Origin: CAYJAD01 sp964368075
GTDB lineage: Bacteria > Desulfobacterota > Desulfovibrionia > Desulfovibrionales > Desulfovibrionaceae
Direction of reading: 5' to 3'
Assembly (NCBI GenBank): GCA_964368075.1
Contig: CAYJAD010000001.1
Location: forward strand, 115,613 to 179,612
Length of the DNA stretch: 64,000 nt
The position numbers and the translations under genes are program-made. Shown in pieces: positions 8,933 to 16,893 of the stretch. Below the pieces are notes generated by a model. It was not told where the DNA came from and did no database searches. It was given only the letters and a program-made list of their open reading frames with translations. Each line of letters opens with the position of its first letter. The first letter of the stretch is position 1.

Positions 8933-9472
8933 ATGCAAACTCACGCAACGACTATTTTAGCTGTACGTCATAATGGGCAAGTAGCCATTGGTGGCGATGG
9001 ACAAGTAACCCTTGGACAAAGCATTGTCATGAAACACGGCGCTTGTAAAATTCGCCGCCTTTATAAAGGAAAAATTCTGGCAGGATTTGCCGGTGCCACA
9101 GCCGACGCCTTTACATTATTTGAGCTTTTTGAAGCAAAGTTGGAAGAATCTCGAGGAAATTTAGTACGAGCCGCCGTGGAAATGACGAAAGATTGGCGCA
9201 AAGATAAATATTTGCGCAGACTTGAGGCTATGCTACTTCTTGCCGATGCAGAGCATATCTTAGTGCTTTCTGGCAATGGCGATGTTATAGAACCTGATGA
9301 TGGCGTTGCCGCCATTGGTAGCGGTGGAGCCTATGCCCTCTCTGCAGCCAGAGCGCTAGTACGACATGGCGACACTAACAGTACAGCTGAAGATGTGGTA
9401 CGTCATGCCATGGCCATAGCGGCAGAAATTTGCGTCTATACCAACAGCAATTTAAGCCTTGAGACTCTGTAA
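8933..9472 (+). CDS. hslV: HslV peptidase subunit of the HslUV protease
   Basis: The 179-residue product is a proteasome-beta-like threonine protease that degrades unfolded proteins together with the ATPase HslU in the cytoplasm. I place the start at ATG 8933, right after the preceding stop codon; the longer in-frame start at 8882 lies inside the protease gene. The active-site sequence TTILAVRHNG begins at residue 6, after a five-residue propeptide (MQTHA), so autocatalytic trimming is needed to free the N-terminal Thr. GGDGQVTLGQ, the Lys region at KIRRLYKGKILAGFAG and GSGGAYALSAARAL match the family. No hslU gene lies in the window, so the partner must be elsewhere. Confidence 0.93.
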   Translation: MQTHATTILAVRHNGQVAIGGDGQVTLGQSIVMKHGACKIRRLYKGKILAGFAGATADAFTLFELFEAKLEESRGNLVRAAVEMTKDWRKDKYLRRLEAMLLLADAEHILVLSGNGDVIEPDDGVAAIGSGGAYALSAARALVRHGDTNSTAEDVVRHAMAIAAEICVYTNSNLSLETL

Positions 9473-9480
9473 CAAAAGTT

Positions 9481-10395
9481 ATGACAACAGCGCAAACACA
9501 GCCGCAAATACGAAAGGCAGGTTGTAAAATTAACCTTTCGCTAAAAATCACGGGCAGGCGAGAAGATGGCTATCACCTTTTAGATTCCATCTTCTGGCCT
9601 CTAGCAGAACCTCATGACACCTTAGAATTTTATATCAACGCGCCTACAGAGACAGAACACGCTTTTACCGTGCACTGCACAACAAAAGGTATTGACCTTA
9701 CAAATAACACCCTCACAAAAGCCTACGCCGCTTTTGTGTGCGAAGGGGGGGTGTTGCAAGACACCATCAAGCATGTGCACGTAGATTTGCAGAAAGGTAT
9801 TCCCCATGGTGCCGGACTGGGGGGCGGAAGTAGCGATGCAGCCACAGTGCTTCACTGGTGCAATGAACACGCAAAGACACCTTTAAGCACTGAAAGGCTG
9901 CATGCAGCGGCCTTGCGTGTAGGTGCTGATGTGCCATTCTTTTTAGAAAATGTGCCGGCAAGAGTGCAAGGTATTGGCGAAATCATCACGCCCTTAGCCT
10001 TGGAAGAAAAAAAGGCCTTTCAAGGGCATGTTTTACTGCTTTGTCCCGACGTAATGATTTCAACACCTTGGGCATACAAAACATGGGATGAAAAAAAAAG
10101 TGAACTTTTTTTAAAAAATAAGTTGACAAAATCGAACCATGACGATAAACCTGTCTTCGGTTGTGCGGGAAAAGAAAACGCCAAAGTGGAAAACGACTTC
10201 GAAGAGGTGGTCTTCCAAAAACACCCAGAGCTAGCCAAGTTAAAACATGACTTACTAGATCAGGGAGCCCAGTTGGCAACCATGAGTGGCAGCGGTTCTT
10301 CCATAGTAGGAATTGTGAGCTCAAGGGTAGAAGCTGAGGCAATGGCAAAATATTTTTTTCATGCACAATGTAAAGTGTTTTTAACAACACTATAA
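9481..10395 (+). CDS. ispE: 4-diphosphocytidyl-2-C-methyl-D-erythritol kinase
   Basis: This GHMP-superfamily kinase phosphorylates the 2-hydroxyl of CDP-methylerythritol in the MEP pathway to isoprenoid precursors. The 304-residue product shows KINLSLKITGRREDGYHLLDSIFWPL near the N-terminus (substrate and catalytic region), the glycine-rich ATP loop GIPHGAGLGGGSSDAATVLHW at about residue 100, and the C-terminal MSGSGSSIVGIV motif. It starts 8 bases after hslV without a clear ribosome-binding site, suggesting translational coupling. The next feature is a tRNA gene 5 bases beyond its stop codon, an arrangement known from other Desulfovibrio-type genomes. A small Lys-rich insertion around residues 200-215 is unremarkable. 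Confidence 0.94.
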   Translation: MTTAQTQPQIRKAGCKINLSLKITGRREDGYHLLDSIFWPLAEPHDTLEFYINAPTETEHAFTVHCTTKGIDLTNNTLTKAYAAFVCEGGVLQDTIKHVHVDLQKGIPHGAGLGGGSSDAATVLHWCNEHAKTPLSTERLHAAALRVGADVPFFLENVPARVQGIGEIITPLALEEKKAFQGHVLLLCPDVMISTPWAYKTWDEKKSELFLKNKLTKSNHDDKPVFGCAGKENAKVENDFEEVVFQKHPELAKLKHDLLDQGAQLATMSGSGSSIVGIVSSRVEAEAMAKYFFHAQCKVFLTTL

Positions 10396-10400
10396 TATGC

Positions 10401-10475
10401 AGGGGTGTCGCCAAGCGGTAAGGCAACTGGTTTTGGTCCAGTCATTCGAGGGTTCAATCCCTTCCGCCCCTGCCA
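10401..10475 (+). tRNA. tRNA-Gln (anticodon TTG)
   Basis: The 75-base gene, with CCA encoded, folds as a complete cloverleaf. The acceptor AGGGGTG pairs with CGCCCCT, the D arm is GCC-AAGCGGTAA-GGC, the anticodon arm is ACTGG-TTTTGGT-CCAGT with TTG at positions 34-36, and the T arm contains GGTTCAATCC. The discriminator base is G, as usual for glutamine tRNAs. It lies 5 bases after ispE and about 50 bases before prs, so it is probably processed from a common transcript. Confidence 0.97.
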
Positions 10476-10527
10476 TTTTTTATTTCCGATGCGCATTGCG
10501 CATATGCGCAGAGAGCAAAGGTACGTC

Positions 10528-11472
10528 ATGTTTAACAATCTTAGAATTGTCACCGGTTCAGCAAATTCCGATCTTGCACTGGCTATATGTGATCACCTTG
10601 GATGCCAATTAACACCTTCTCTCACTTCTACTTTTAGTGATGGCGAAGTGCGTGTGGAAATTGGTGCCAATATTCGTGGTGATGACGTATTTGTTGTGCA
10701 GCCTACATGTGCCCCTGTCAATGACAATATCATTGAATTATGTCTAATGTTAGACGCACTCAAAAGGGCCAGTGCTGCGCGCATAACCGCCGTTATCCCC
10801 TACTATGGCTATGCACGGCAAGACCGTAAAGTAAGCCCAAGAGCACCTATTTCTGCTAAAATGTTAGCAGATTTTTTACAGGTGGCTGGGGCACAGCGTG
10901 TTGTCACTATTGACTTGCACGCTGGACAAATTCAAGGTTTTTTTGACTGTCCTGTGGACAATATCTTCTGCGTTCCTGTTATGCTTGAACATTTACGCCA
11001 ATTACCACAAGAAGATATTGTGGTGGTATCTCCTGATGCAGGTGGTGTAGAAAGAGCGCGTGCTTACGCAAAAAGATTGAATGCTGGCCTTGCTATCATT
11101 GACAAAAGACGTGATCAACCAAATCAAGCACAAGCCATGCATGTTATCGGAGATGTGGAAGGGAAAACCGCCATCATTGTTGACGACATGATTGACACAG
11201 CAGGCACTCTTTGTGCTGGCGCTGAAGTGCTTAAACAAAACGGTGCTGTTAATATTATTGCTTGTGCAGCTCACGGCGTTCTTTCCGGCCCTGCTGTGGA
11301 CAGAATCAATGCCACTGAAGCTTTACAGAAGGTCATAGTTACCGACACTATTCCCATGGACGTTAAAAAAGAAAAATGTCCAAAATTGCATGTGGCCTCA
11401 GTTGCTTCATTACTTGGGAAAACCATACATAATATTCACACTGGTTCTTCAGTCAGTGTTCTCTTTGTATAA
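10528..11472 (+). CDS. prs: Ribose-phosphate pyrophosphokinase (PRPP synthetase)
   Basis: The enzyme transfers pyrophosphate from ATP to ribose 5-phosphate, making PRPP for nucleotide, NAD, His and Trp synthesis. I take ATG 10528 (MFNNLRIVTGSANSDLA) as start; an upstream in-frame reading would run back through the tRNA gene. The 314-residue length is typical. Motifs seen are FSDGEVRVEIGANIRG (ATP loop), YYGYARQDRKVSPRAPISAK, DLHAGQIQGFF (catalytic and allosteric region), VVSPDAGGVERARAYAKRL, and the PRPP-binding loop AIIVDDMIDTAGTL at about residue 215. It precedes the L25 gene by 47 bases. Products of nadC and the phosphoribosyltransferase gene at 26.3 kb use its PRPP. Confidence 0.96.
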   Translation: MFNNLRIVTGSANSDLALAICDHLGCQLTPSLTSTFSDGEVRVEIGANIRGDDVFVVQPTCAPVNDNIIELCLMLDALKRASAARITAVIPYYGYARQDRKVSPRAPISAKMLADFLQVAGAQRVVTIDLHAGQIQGFFDCPVDNIFCVPVMLEHLRQLPQEDIVVVSPDAGGVERARAYAKRLNAGLAIIDKRRDQPNQAQAMHVIGDVEGKTAIIVDDMIDTAGTLCAGAEVLKQNGAVNIIACAAHGVLSGPAVDRINATEALQKVIVTDTIPMDVKKEKCPKLHVASVASLLGKTIHNIHTGSSVSVLFV

Positions 11473-11519
11473 ACAAAACAAATTCCCGTATTATGCGGAT
11501 ATAAGTTAAGGAGACGTAT

Positions 11520-12116
11520 ATGTCCATTGAAAAAGTATTGAACGCTCAAAAACGCGACGGCCTCGGAAAAGGCTACAATCGCCGTCTCCGTGTACAAAAC
11601 ATGGTTCCCGGTGTATTTTATACTGCTAAAGGCGACAACGTGGCTGTGCAACTGCCCGCGCTTCCTTTAGAAAAAATGTATGCAGAAATGGGCCGCACCA
11701 GCGTTTTCACCCTTGAAATTGATGACAATGGTAGCAAAACTACCCATCCTGTCATGATTTGGGAAGCCAAGCGCCACCCCTTTAAAAACGAATTTACCCA
11801 TATTGACTTTTATGGTGTAGACCTTGAAAAAGCAGTTAAAGTGCAAGTAAACATCGAATTTGTTGGTGTTTCCAAAGGTGTAAAAATGGGCGGCAAGCTT
11901 GAAACCTACCGTGAACGTGTTTACGTTGTGGGTAAACCTCAAGATCTTCCCAAGAAAATTATTATCGACGTAACAGAAATGGGACTCAACTCTAGCCTTC
12001 GTGTGGCTGACTTAGAGCTTCCTGCCAATGTACGTGCCCATTATGACCAAAACTTTGCCATTGTATCTGTTATCTCTAAGGTAAAAGATGAAAATGCTGA
12101 AAATAACGACGGCTAG
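11520..12116 (+). CDS. rplY: 50S ribosomal protein L25/general stress protein Ctc
   Basis: The product has 198 residues. The N-terminal half (about 1-95) is the 5S-rRNA-binding L25 fold (AQKRDGLGKGYNRRLRVQNMVPGVFY, then TNPVMIWEAKRHP-like and FTHIDFYGVDLEKAVKVQV segments). The C-terminal half (about 100-190) is the TL5/Ctc beta domain (GVKMGGKLETYRERVYVVG, LPKKIIIDVTEMGLNSSLRVADL). It therefore belongs to the long Ctc form, not the short E. coli RplY. A strong AAGGAGACGTAT-ATG site precedes the gene. A rho-independent terminator follows at 12152. In relatives pth comes next; here an unrelated hydrolase gene has been placed between them. Confidence 0.95.
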   Translation: MSIEKVLNAQKRDGLGKGYNRRLRVQNMVPGVFYTAKGDNVAVQLPALPLEKMYAEMGRTSVFTLEIDDNGSKTTHPVMIWEAKRHPFKNEFTHIDFYGVDLEKAVKVQVNIEFVGVSKGVKMGGKLETYRERVYVVGKPQDLPKKIIIDVTEMGLNSSLRVADLELPANVRAHYDQNFAIVSVISKVKDENAENNDG

Positions 12117-12151
12117 TAGCTTGTTGTAAAAATAGCATCACAGCAAATCAT

Positions 12152-12185
12152 AAGCCGGTCTGCATTTTGGTAGATCGGCTTTTTT
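12152..12185 (+). terminator. Rho-independent terminator after the L25 gene
   Basis: An 11-bp stem (AGCCGGTCTGC with GTAGATCGGCT, two G-T pairs) and a six-base loop are followed by six T. It should end the prs-rplY transcript before the hydrolase gene. Confidence 0.85.
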
Positions 12186-12255
12186 ATACCAAATTTTCAA
12201 ATTACATGCCTTAAAACATACAGATCTGTTTTTTGCTTAGAAGCATATTACTCAT

Positions 12256-13164
12256 ATGAAAACTAAGAAATATCAATTGCAACAAGCCAAAACTGTTCGC
12301 ATACCTTCACAAAAAAATACTATTGTCCTTTCTGTGTTAGAAAATAGCCCAGAGGCAGTAACGGTGCTTTTTTACCCCGGTACGATGTCTTCACCACACA
12401 TGTATGGCGTTATACTTGAAGAGCTACACGCTAAGGGCTGTAATGTGGTGGGAATTCATCCCTTGAGTCATGGCTTAAGCCCAAAAACACAACGAATTTT
12501 TACCTTTGACGATATTTTGCAAAATGGTAAAGATGCACAAGCTTGGGCTCAAAATTATTTTTCCGGCCCTATAGTTGTGAGTGGGCACAGTCAGGGCGGT
12601 ATTTTAGCCTTGGCACATGCTGTGGATAATCCCGCCCTTGCAGCCTGTTTTCCCATGTGCACTTTATTACCACAAAGCGAAGATGCCGCCAGCGTCACAC
12701 GTTTTGGATTCCTCTTACACCATAAGGATAAATTTTTATCCTTCTTACGCACTTTAGCACGTGTTTTCCCTTTTTTACCCATACCCTTTTGGTTATATTT
12801 AAAACCAAAGCATATACTCTCTCATGCCTACAAGGTTTTTGCACCATCTCAAGGTCTTCGCTATACCTACCCTTTAGCTTTTATCTCCAGCCTTTTTAAT
12901 AAAAACTTACATGCTGCAGAAGTTAAAGGCCACATACACTGCCCTCTTTTCATTTTAAGCGCAAAGAATGATACACTCTTTTCTTGGACGATGATGCAAA
13001 ATATTTTACACGCAGTACAAGCGCCACAAAAAAAACTTATAGGCATTTCAGGGGGAGGACATTTATGCGCGGTAAGTCGCGTTTATGCCAAGCACATGGC
13101 CGCCATTATAGCCGCACACTGTGCAGGGCTTGGCCTTCCCATCCACATACAAAAGCAAGGTTGA
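12256..13164 (+). CDS. Alpha/beta-hydrolase fold protein (serine hydrolase), substrate unknown
   Basis: The 302-residue protein has the alpha/beta-hydrolase pattern: an oxyanion segment VLFYPGTMSSPHMYG near residues 39-53, the nucleophile elbow VVSGHSQGGILAL (catalytic Ser about residue 116), a strand with candidate acid LFILSAKNDTLFSW near 235, and a candidate catalytic His in GISGGGHLCAVS near 260. There is no signal peptide, so it is probably cytoplasmic. The cap region (about 150-205) is rich in aromatic and hydrophobic residues (FLLHHKDKFLSFLRTLARVF), which would suit a lipid-like or acyl substrate; that is a guess. It is inserted between the L25 gene and pth and ends 4 bases before pth, so the two may be cotranslated. 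Confidence 0.75.
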   Translation: MKTKKYQLQQAKTVRIPSQKNTIVLSVLENSPEAVTVLFYPGTMSSPHMYGVILEELHAKGCNVVGIHPLSHGLSPKTQRIFTFDDILQNGKDAQAWAQNYFSGPIVVSGHSQGGILALAHAVDNPALAACFPMCTLLPQSEDAASVTRFGFLLHHKDKFLSFLRTLARVFPFLPIPFWLYLKPKHILSHAYKVFAPSQGLRYTYPLAFISSLFNKNLHAAEVKGHIHCPLFILSAKNDTLFSWTMMQNILHAVQAPQKKLIGISGGGHLCAVSRVYAKHMAAIIAAHCAGLGLPIHIQKQG

Positions 13165-13168
13165 TTTT

Positions 13169-13771
13169 ATGGAATATCAAGGACTACTAACAGGGCTTGG
13201 CAATCCTGGCCCTAAATATCACGGTACGCGGCACAATATGGGTTTTATGCATATTGATTTTCTTTTAGAGCTTTGCCAACAAACAGGTCGCGTAGAGGAA
13301 TTGTCGGGCGCAAAATTTAAATGTGAGCTTTGGCGCGCAAAATTTAGCCTCAATGAACCATGGTGGCTTTTTGCCAAACCCCAAACATTTATGAATGTAA
13401 GCGGCGTGTGCGTTCAGCCACTTCTTGCTTGGCACAAATTACAAGCAAAAGACTTAGTGGTAATACACGATGAGCTTGATATTGCTGTGGGGCAGTTACG
13501 TTTTAAATTTGGTGGTGGCAATGCAGGCCATAATGGTTTGAAATCTATTACGCAACAATTGGGAACACCAGATTTTTATCGTTTACGTCTTGGCATTGGC
13601 CGCCCAACAAGCCCCGAGCAAGGTGATATTTCTACTTTTGTTTTAGCGCGCCCTAAAGATGAAGAAGCAGAGAAAATATATAGTGTTTTTCCAAAAGCCA
13701 CTGAAGTTTTGCATGTTTTTATAGAAGAAGGGCTTAAGCCAGCCACAAGTCTTGCTTTGTCTTTCAAATAA
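13169..13771 (+). CDS. pth: Peptidyl-tRNA hydrolase
   Basis: The enzyme cleaves peptidyl-tRNA released by stalled ribosomes. I place the start at ATG 13169 (MEYQGLLTGLGNPGPKYHGTRHN), 4 bases after the preceding stop; the longer reading from 13121 overlaps the hydrolase gene. The 200-residue length is normal. Conserved features are GLGNPGPKYHGTRHNMGF with catalytic His, KPQTFMNVSG, DELDIAVGQLRFKFGGGNAGHNGLKSI with catalytic Asp and the substrate-binding Asn, and RLRLGIGRP. It is followed by a possible weak terminator and then carD. Confidence 0.96.
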   Translation: MEYQGLLTGLGNPGPKYHGTRHNMGFMHIDFLLELCQQTGRVEELSGAKFKCELWRAKFSLNEPWWLFAKPQTFMNVSGVCVQPLLAWHKLQAKDLVVIHDELDIAVGQLRFKFGGGNAGHNGLKSITQQLGTPDFYRLRLGIGRPTSPEQGDISTFVLARPKDEEAEKIYSVFPKATEVLHVFIEEGLKPATSLALSFK

Positions 13772-13784
13772 CTACAGATCCAAT

Positions 13785-13820
13785 GCCTTCGCGCAGTAAC
13801 ATGTGTAGAAGGCTTATTTT
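13785..13820 (+). terminator. Possible weak terminator after pth
   Basis: A GCCTTC/GAAGGC stem with an inner CGCA/TGTG extension is followed by TTATTTTA rather than a clean T run. It is a plausible but weak intrinsic terminator. Confidence 0.45.
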
Positions 13821-14064
13821 ATTCATATTAAAAAACTTTTTTTCACAAAGTGTTCTCTTTTTTCATTCCCCCCCTTGCATACTTGTCAAATCGTGCTTAC
13901 TTTATCTTGGAAGGTGCTTACCCCTCTCTCTTTGCAACCTCCCCATTCATTCAAAATAGCACAATGTTTTACTTCGCTAATTGCTTTTTAATTAGTGTCT
14001 GGTCTTTGTTCTGTTTTTCAGGCAACACACTTTACCTCACCCTACAAAAAGAGCGAGGTCTCCC

Positions 14065-14586
14065 TTGTTTCAAGCAGATGAATTAGTGGTTTATCCAGCC
14101 CAAGGCGTCGGTAAAATTGAACGCATTGCCCAAGATGAAATATCTGGTGTTCAATGTGAATTTTACATTGTCCGTATAGTGTCTAACAACATAACACTTA
14201 TGGTGCCAGTGCACAATGCGCTCAACGTAGGTTTACGTCCTTTGAGCGACAATACCAAGGCGCAAGAAATACTCAATGTTTTGTGTAGCGATGAGCACAT
14301 TATCGTGCATACCGGACAAAATTGGAATAGAAGGTTCCGTGAATACTCTGAAAAGCTTAAAAGCGTTGATCTTACAGAAGTGGCAAAAGTAGTACGCGAA
14401 CTCTTACTTATCAGCAAAAACAAAGAACTTTCTTTTGGCGAAAAACGCCTTTTGGAACAAGCCATGCTCCTTATTACTGGTGAGTTAGCCGAGGTTTTAG
14501 GCATGGAAGAGCCTGTTCTTCGTGATAAAATTCTTTCCTATTATCCTTCATTTATAGAAAAAATGGCTGAAGAAGCTGAGGAATAA
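14065..14586 (+). CDS. carD: CarD family transcriptional regulator
   Basis: CarD-type proteins bind the RNA polymerase beta subunit through an N-terminal Tudor-like domain and stabilise the open promoter complex. The 173-residue product begins FQADELVVYPAQGVGKIERIAQDEISG, the classic CarD/TRCF RNAP-interaction opening, and has a helical DNA-binding C-terminal half (KSVDLTEVAKVVRELLLISKNKELSFGEKRLLEQA). The start codon is TTG at 14065, supported by GAGG seven bases upstream and by the fit to CarD N-termini; no ATG is available before the conserved domain. It sits between pth and rho, as in related genomes, but is separated from rho by about 840 bases of non-coding DNA. Confidence 0.93.
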   Translation: MFQADELVVYPAQGVGKIERIAQDEISGVQCEFYIVRIVSNNITLMVPVHNALNVGLRPLSDNTKAQEILNVLCSDEHIIVHTGQNWNRRFREYSEKLKSVDLTEVAKVVRELLLISKNKELSFGEKRLLEQAMLLITGELAEVLGMEEPVLRDKILSYYPSFIEKMAEEAEE

Positions 14587-15428
14587 CAGAAATTTTTTGT
14601 ATATGTCTTTATTATCTCTATTACGAGCGCCTTGTACAGAGCCTGAGGCCGAGCATAATTATAGAGCAAGTATAAGCTTTTTGGCATTCACCCTCTTTAT
14701 AGTAAGAGGTATAGCTTAAATATTTTTGCTTACCATTTGACATTAGCTAAAGAGCTTATCTTCCTATAATATTTAATAAAGCTTGTGCCCATAGCGTGTA
14801 TACTATGGCGCTGGAAAGACGCTTGGTGTTTGCAGTCTAAAAGGACAAAACCTTTATGGATATCTAATTTTTGCAACTACTGATTTTTATGCTTCCTAAC
14901 AGTACATATTGTTTAACAATCCGTTGAAATATGATATTTTAAATTGATTGTTATGACAAACTGAGTGCAGTAATTCTTCTTTAAAATTATTGCCATTTAC
15001 TACTTTTTTGCTTGCTTTCCCTCTTAAACACAGGTATCTTCAGCTTGCTTCGGTAATCCTCCTTGGTTTGTCCTCATAAATGGCTTCATTTTTTCACCCC
15101 AAAAGGTGCGCAAGAAAATGTCCATGCCATAACTGGGCAAGTGCTTAATGGAAAAGACAGTATGCATGTGCTGCTGCCGAAATTACACCACGCATAATTA
15201 GAAAAACACTACCATAACACACCCCCACCATGGGGTTGGGTGGTAAGTTTTTTTACATATTATACACCACTTGACTGGTACTAATAGTTATATAGACAAC
15301 TTTTTTTAAAATCAATAAAAGTGCTCTTTCATTGAACTTTGTTCCTTAGCAAAGAGTAGTGTAAACATACCTAGAAAATGGTCTTTTAAAAAAGACCCTG
15401 TACATTTTATCGTAATAATTGGATTCCT
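14587..15428. other. Long non-coding gap between carD and rho, with possible gene remnant
   Basis: No complete gene is visible in these 842 bases. A 34-codon open stretch at 15093-15197 reads like a decayed SF2-helicase start: QVLNGKDSMHVLLP resembles the VLNGKD-ML-MPTG motif I region of RecQ-like helicases, but the P-loop Lys is absent and a stop follows. A GC-rich hairpin (CCCC-ACCAT-GGGG within 15221-15245) followed by seven T could be a terminator. TTGACA near 14737 and TATAAT near 14765 are too far apart (about 22 bases) for a standard promoter. The rest is AT-rich with no feature I can name. Confidence 0.4.
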
Positions 15429-16748
15429 ATGCGTAAGAAAAAAGCAAGCCCCGAAGACATTGTAGAGCCCACTGAAACTGTTCTTAACCAAAGCGTTCTT
15501 AATCTCTCAGAGTTAAAAACAAAGACCATGCAAGAGCTTATGGAACTTGCAGAGTTGTACCATCTTGAAAATGCAAGCTCCATGCGTAAACAAGAGCTTA
15601 TTTTCTCTTTATTGCAGTCATGCTCTTCGCAAAATGGAGCCATTTATGGCGATGGTGTCTTAGAAATTTTACCGGATGGCTTTGGCTTTTTACGCTCACC
15701 TTTGTGTAGCTACATGCCCGGAGCCGATGATATTTACGTTTCGCCCTCACAAATACGTCGATTTTCCTTACGTAAAGGGGATATTGTTTCTGGACAAATT
15801 CGCCCCCCCAAAGATGGTGAACGATATTTTGCCTTGCTAAAAGTTACTGAAATCGGTCTTGAACCGCCAGAACAAGCCAGAAACATTGTTCTTTTTGACA
15901 ATTTAACCCCCATTTATCCTGATAGTCCTTTGATTATGGAAAATGGCGACAAAAATTTTTCCAACCGTATTATTGACCTTATGTCTCCCATTGGCTGTGG
16001 ACAGCGCGGATTAATTGTTGCTCCACCAAGAACAGGCAAGACCATCTTATTACAATCCCTTGCCAATGCCATAAATGCCAACTTCCCCGATGTTTACCTT
16101 ATTGTACTCCTCATTGACGAGCGCCCAGAAGAAGTTACAGACATGGAGCGCACCGTAAAGAAAGCTGAGGTAGTAAGCTCTACTTTTGATGAGCCACCAC
16201 AACGCCATGTACAAGTTTGTGAAATGGTACTTGAAAAGGCAAAACGCCTCGTAGAACGCAAACGCGACGTGGTTATTTTGCTAGACTCCATCACACGTCT
16301 TGGTCGTGCCTATAATGCCGTAACACCACCTTCGGGACGTGTGCTCTCGGGCGGCTTAGATGCCAATGCCTTGCAAAGACCTAAACGTTTTTTTGGTGCA
16401 GCGCGTAACGTGGAAGAAGGCGGAAGCCTTACTATTATTGCCTCTGCTCTCATTGAAACAGGCTCTCGTATGGATGAAGTTATCTTTGAAGAATTCAAAG
16501 GTACAGGCAATATGGAAATTTATCTTGATCGCCATTTATCTGATAAGCGTACTTTCCCAGCCATGGATATCAATCGTAGCGGCACTCGCAAAGAAGATCT
16601 CTTACTCAGTGAGGATGTCCTTAATCGTGTCTGGATTTTGCGCAAAATTTTGGCTCCCATGGCTCCCATTGACAGCATGGAGTTTTTATTGGAAAAAATG
16701 CGCGGCACGAAAAGCAATAAAGATTTCCTTAACGGAATGGGTAAATAG
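15429..16748 (+). CDS. rho: Transcription termination factor Rho
   Basis: The 439-residue product is an RNA-dependent ATPase hexamer that ends transcription. It has an N-terminal Rho_N helical domain (residues about 28-70, LSELKTKTMQELMELAELYHLEN), an OB-fold primary RNA-binding domain (about 75-145, GVLEILPDGFGFLRSP), and the RecA-like motor. The Walker A motif is APPRTGKT near residue 200, the Walker B motif is VVILLDSITRLGRAYN, and the Q/R-loop region is SGGLDANALQRPKRFFGAARN. The ATG is in good context. The strong terminator at 16775 ends the unit. Long leader regions upstream of rho are common because rho is often autoregulated; whether the 842-base gap plays that role is not shown. Confidence 0.96.
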   Translation: MRKKKASPEDIVEPTETVLNQSVLNLSELKTKTMQELMELAELYHLENASSMRKQELIFSLLQSCSSQNGAIYGDGVLEILPDGFGFLRSPLCSYMPGADDIYVSPSQIRRFSLRKGDIVSGQIRPPKDGERYFALLKVTEIGLEPPEQARNIVLFDNLTPIYPDSPLIMENGDKNFSNRIIDLMSPIGCGQRGLIVAPPRTGKTILLQSLANAINANFPDVYLIVLLIDERPEEVTDMERTVKKAEVVSSTFDEPPQRHVQVCEMVLEKAKRLVERKRDVVILLDSITRLGRAYNAVTPPSGRVLSGGLDANALQRPKRFFGAARNVEEGGSLTIIASALIETGSRMDEVIFEEFKGTGNMEIYLDRHLSDKRTFPAMDINRSGTRKEDLLLSEDVLNRVWILRKILAPMAPIDSMEFLLEKMRGTKSNKDFLNGMGK

Positions 16749-16774
16749 TACCAAAGGTGCCTTAGAAAATACAC

Positions 16775-16810
16775 AAAGGCATGGAAAACATAGATTCCAT
16801 GCCTTTTTTT
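16775..16810 (+). terminator. Rho-independent terminator after rho
   Basis: A perfect 12-bp stem (AAAGGCATGGAA with TTCCATGCCTTT) with an 8-base loop runs directly into a T tract. Confidence 0.92.
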
Positions 16811-16893
16811 AGCTCAAAACATCGCTTCAAAAAACTTACGCAATGAATTGCGCAGAGGTCTTAAAATATTTACATATTCAATATATCAATGAA

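Noticed and set aside
13850..14086. Plus-strand 78-codon open frame before carD
   Set aside because: It overlaps the start of carD in another frame, has no ribosome-binding site and no motif.
14737..14770. Promoter TTGACA with TATAAT in the carD-rho gap
   Set aside because: The two boxes are about 22 bases apart, too far for a standard sigma-70 promoter.
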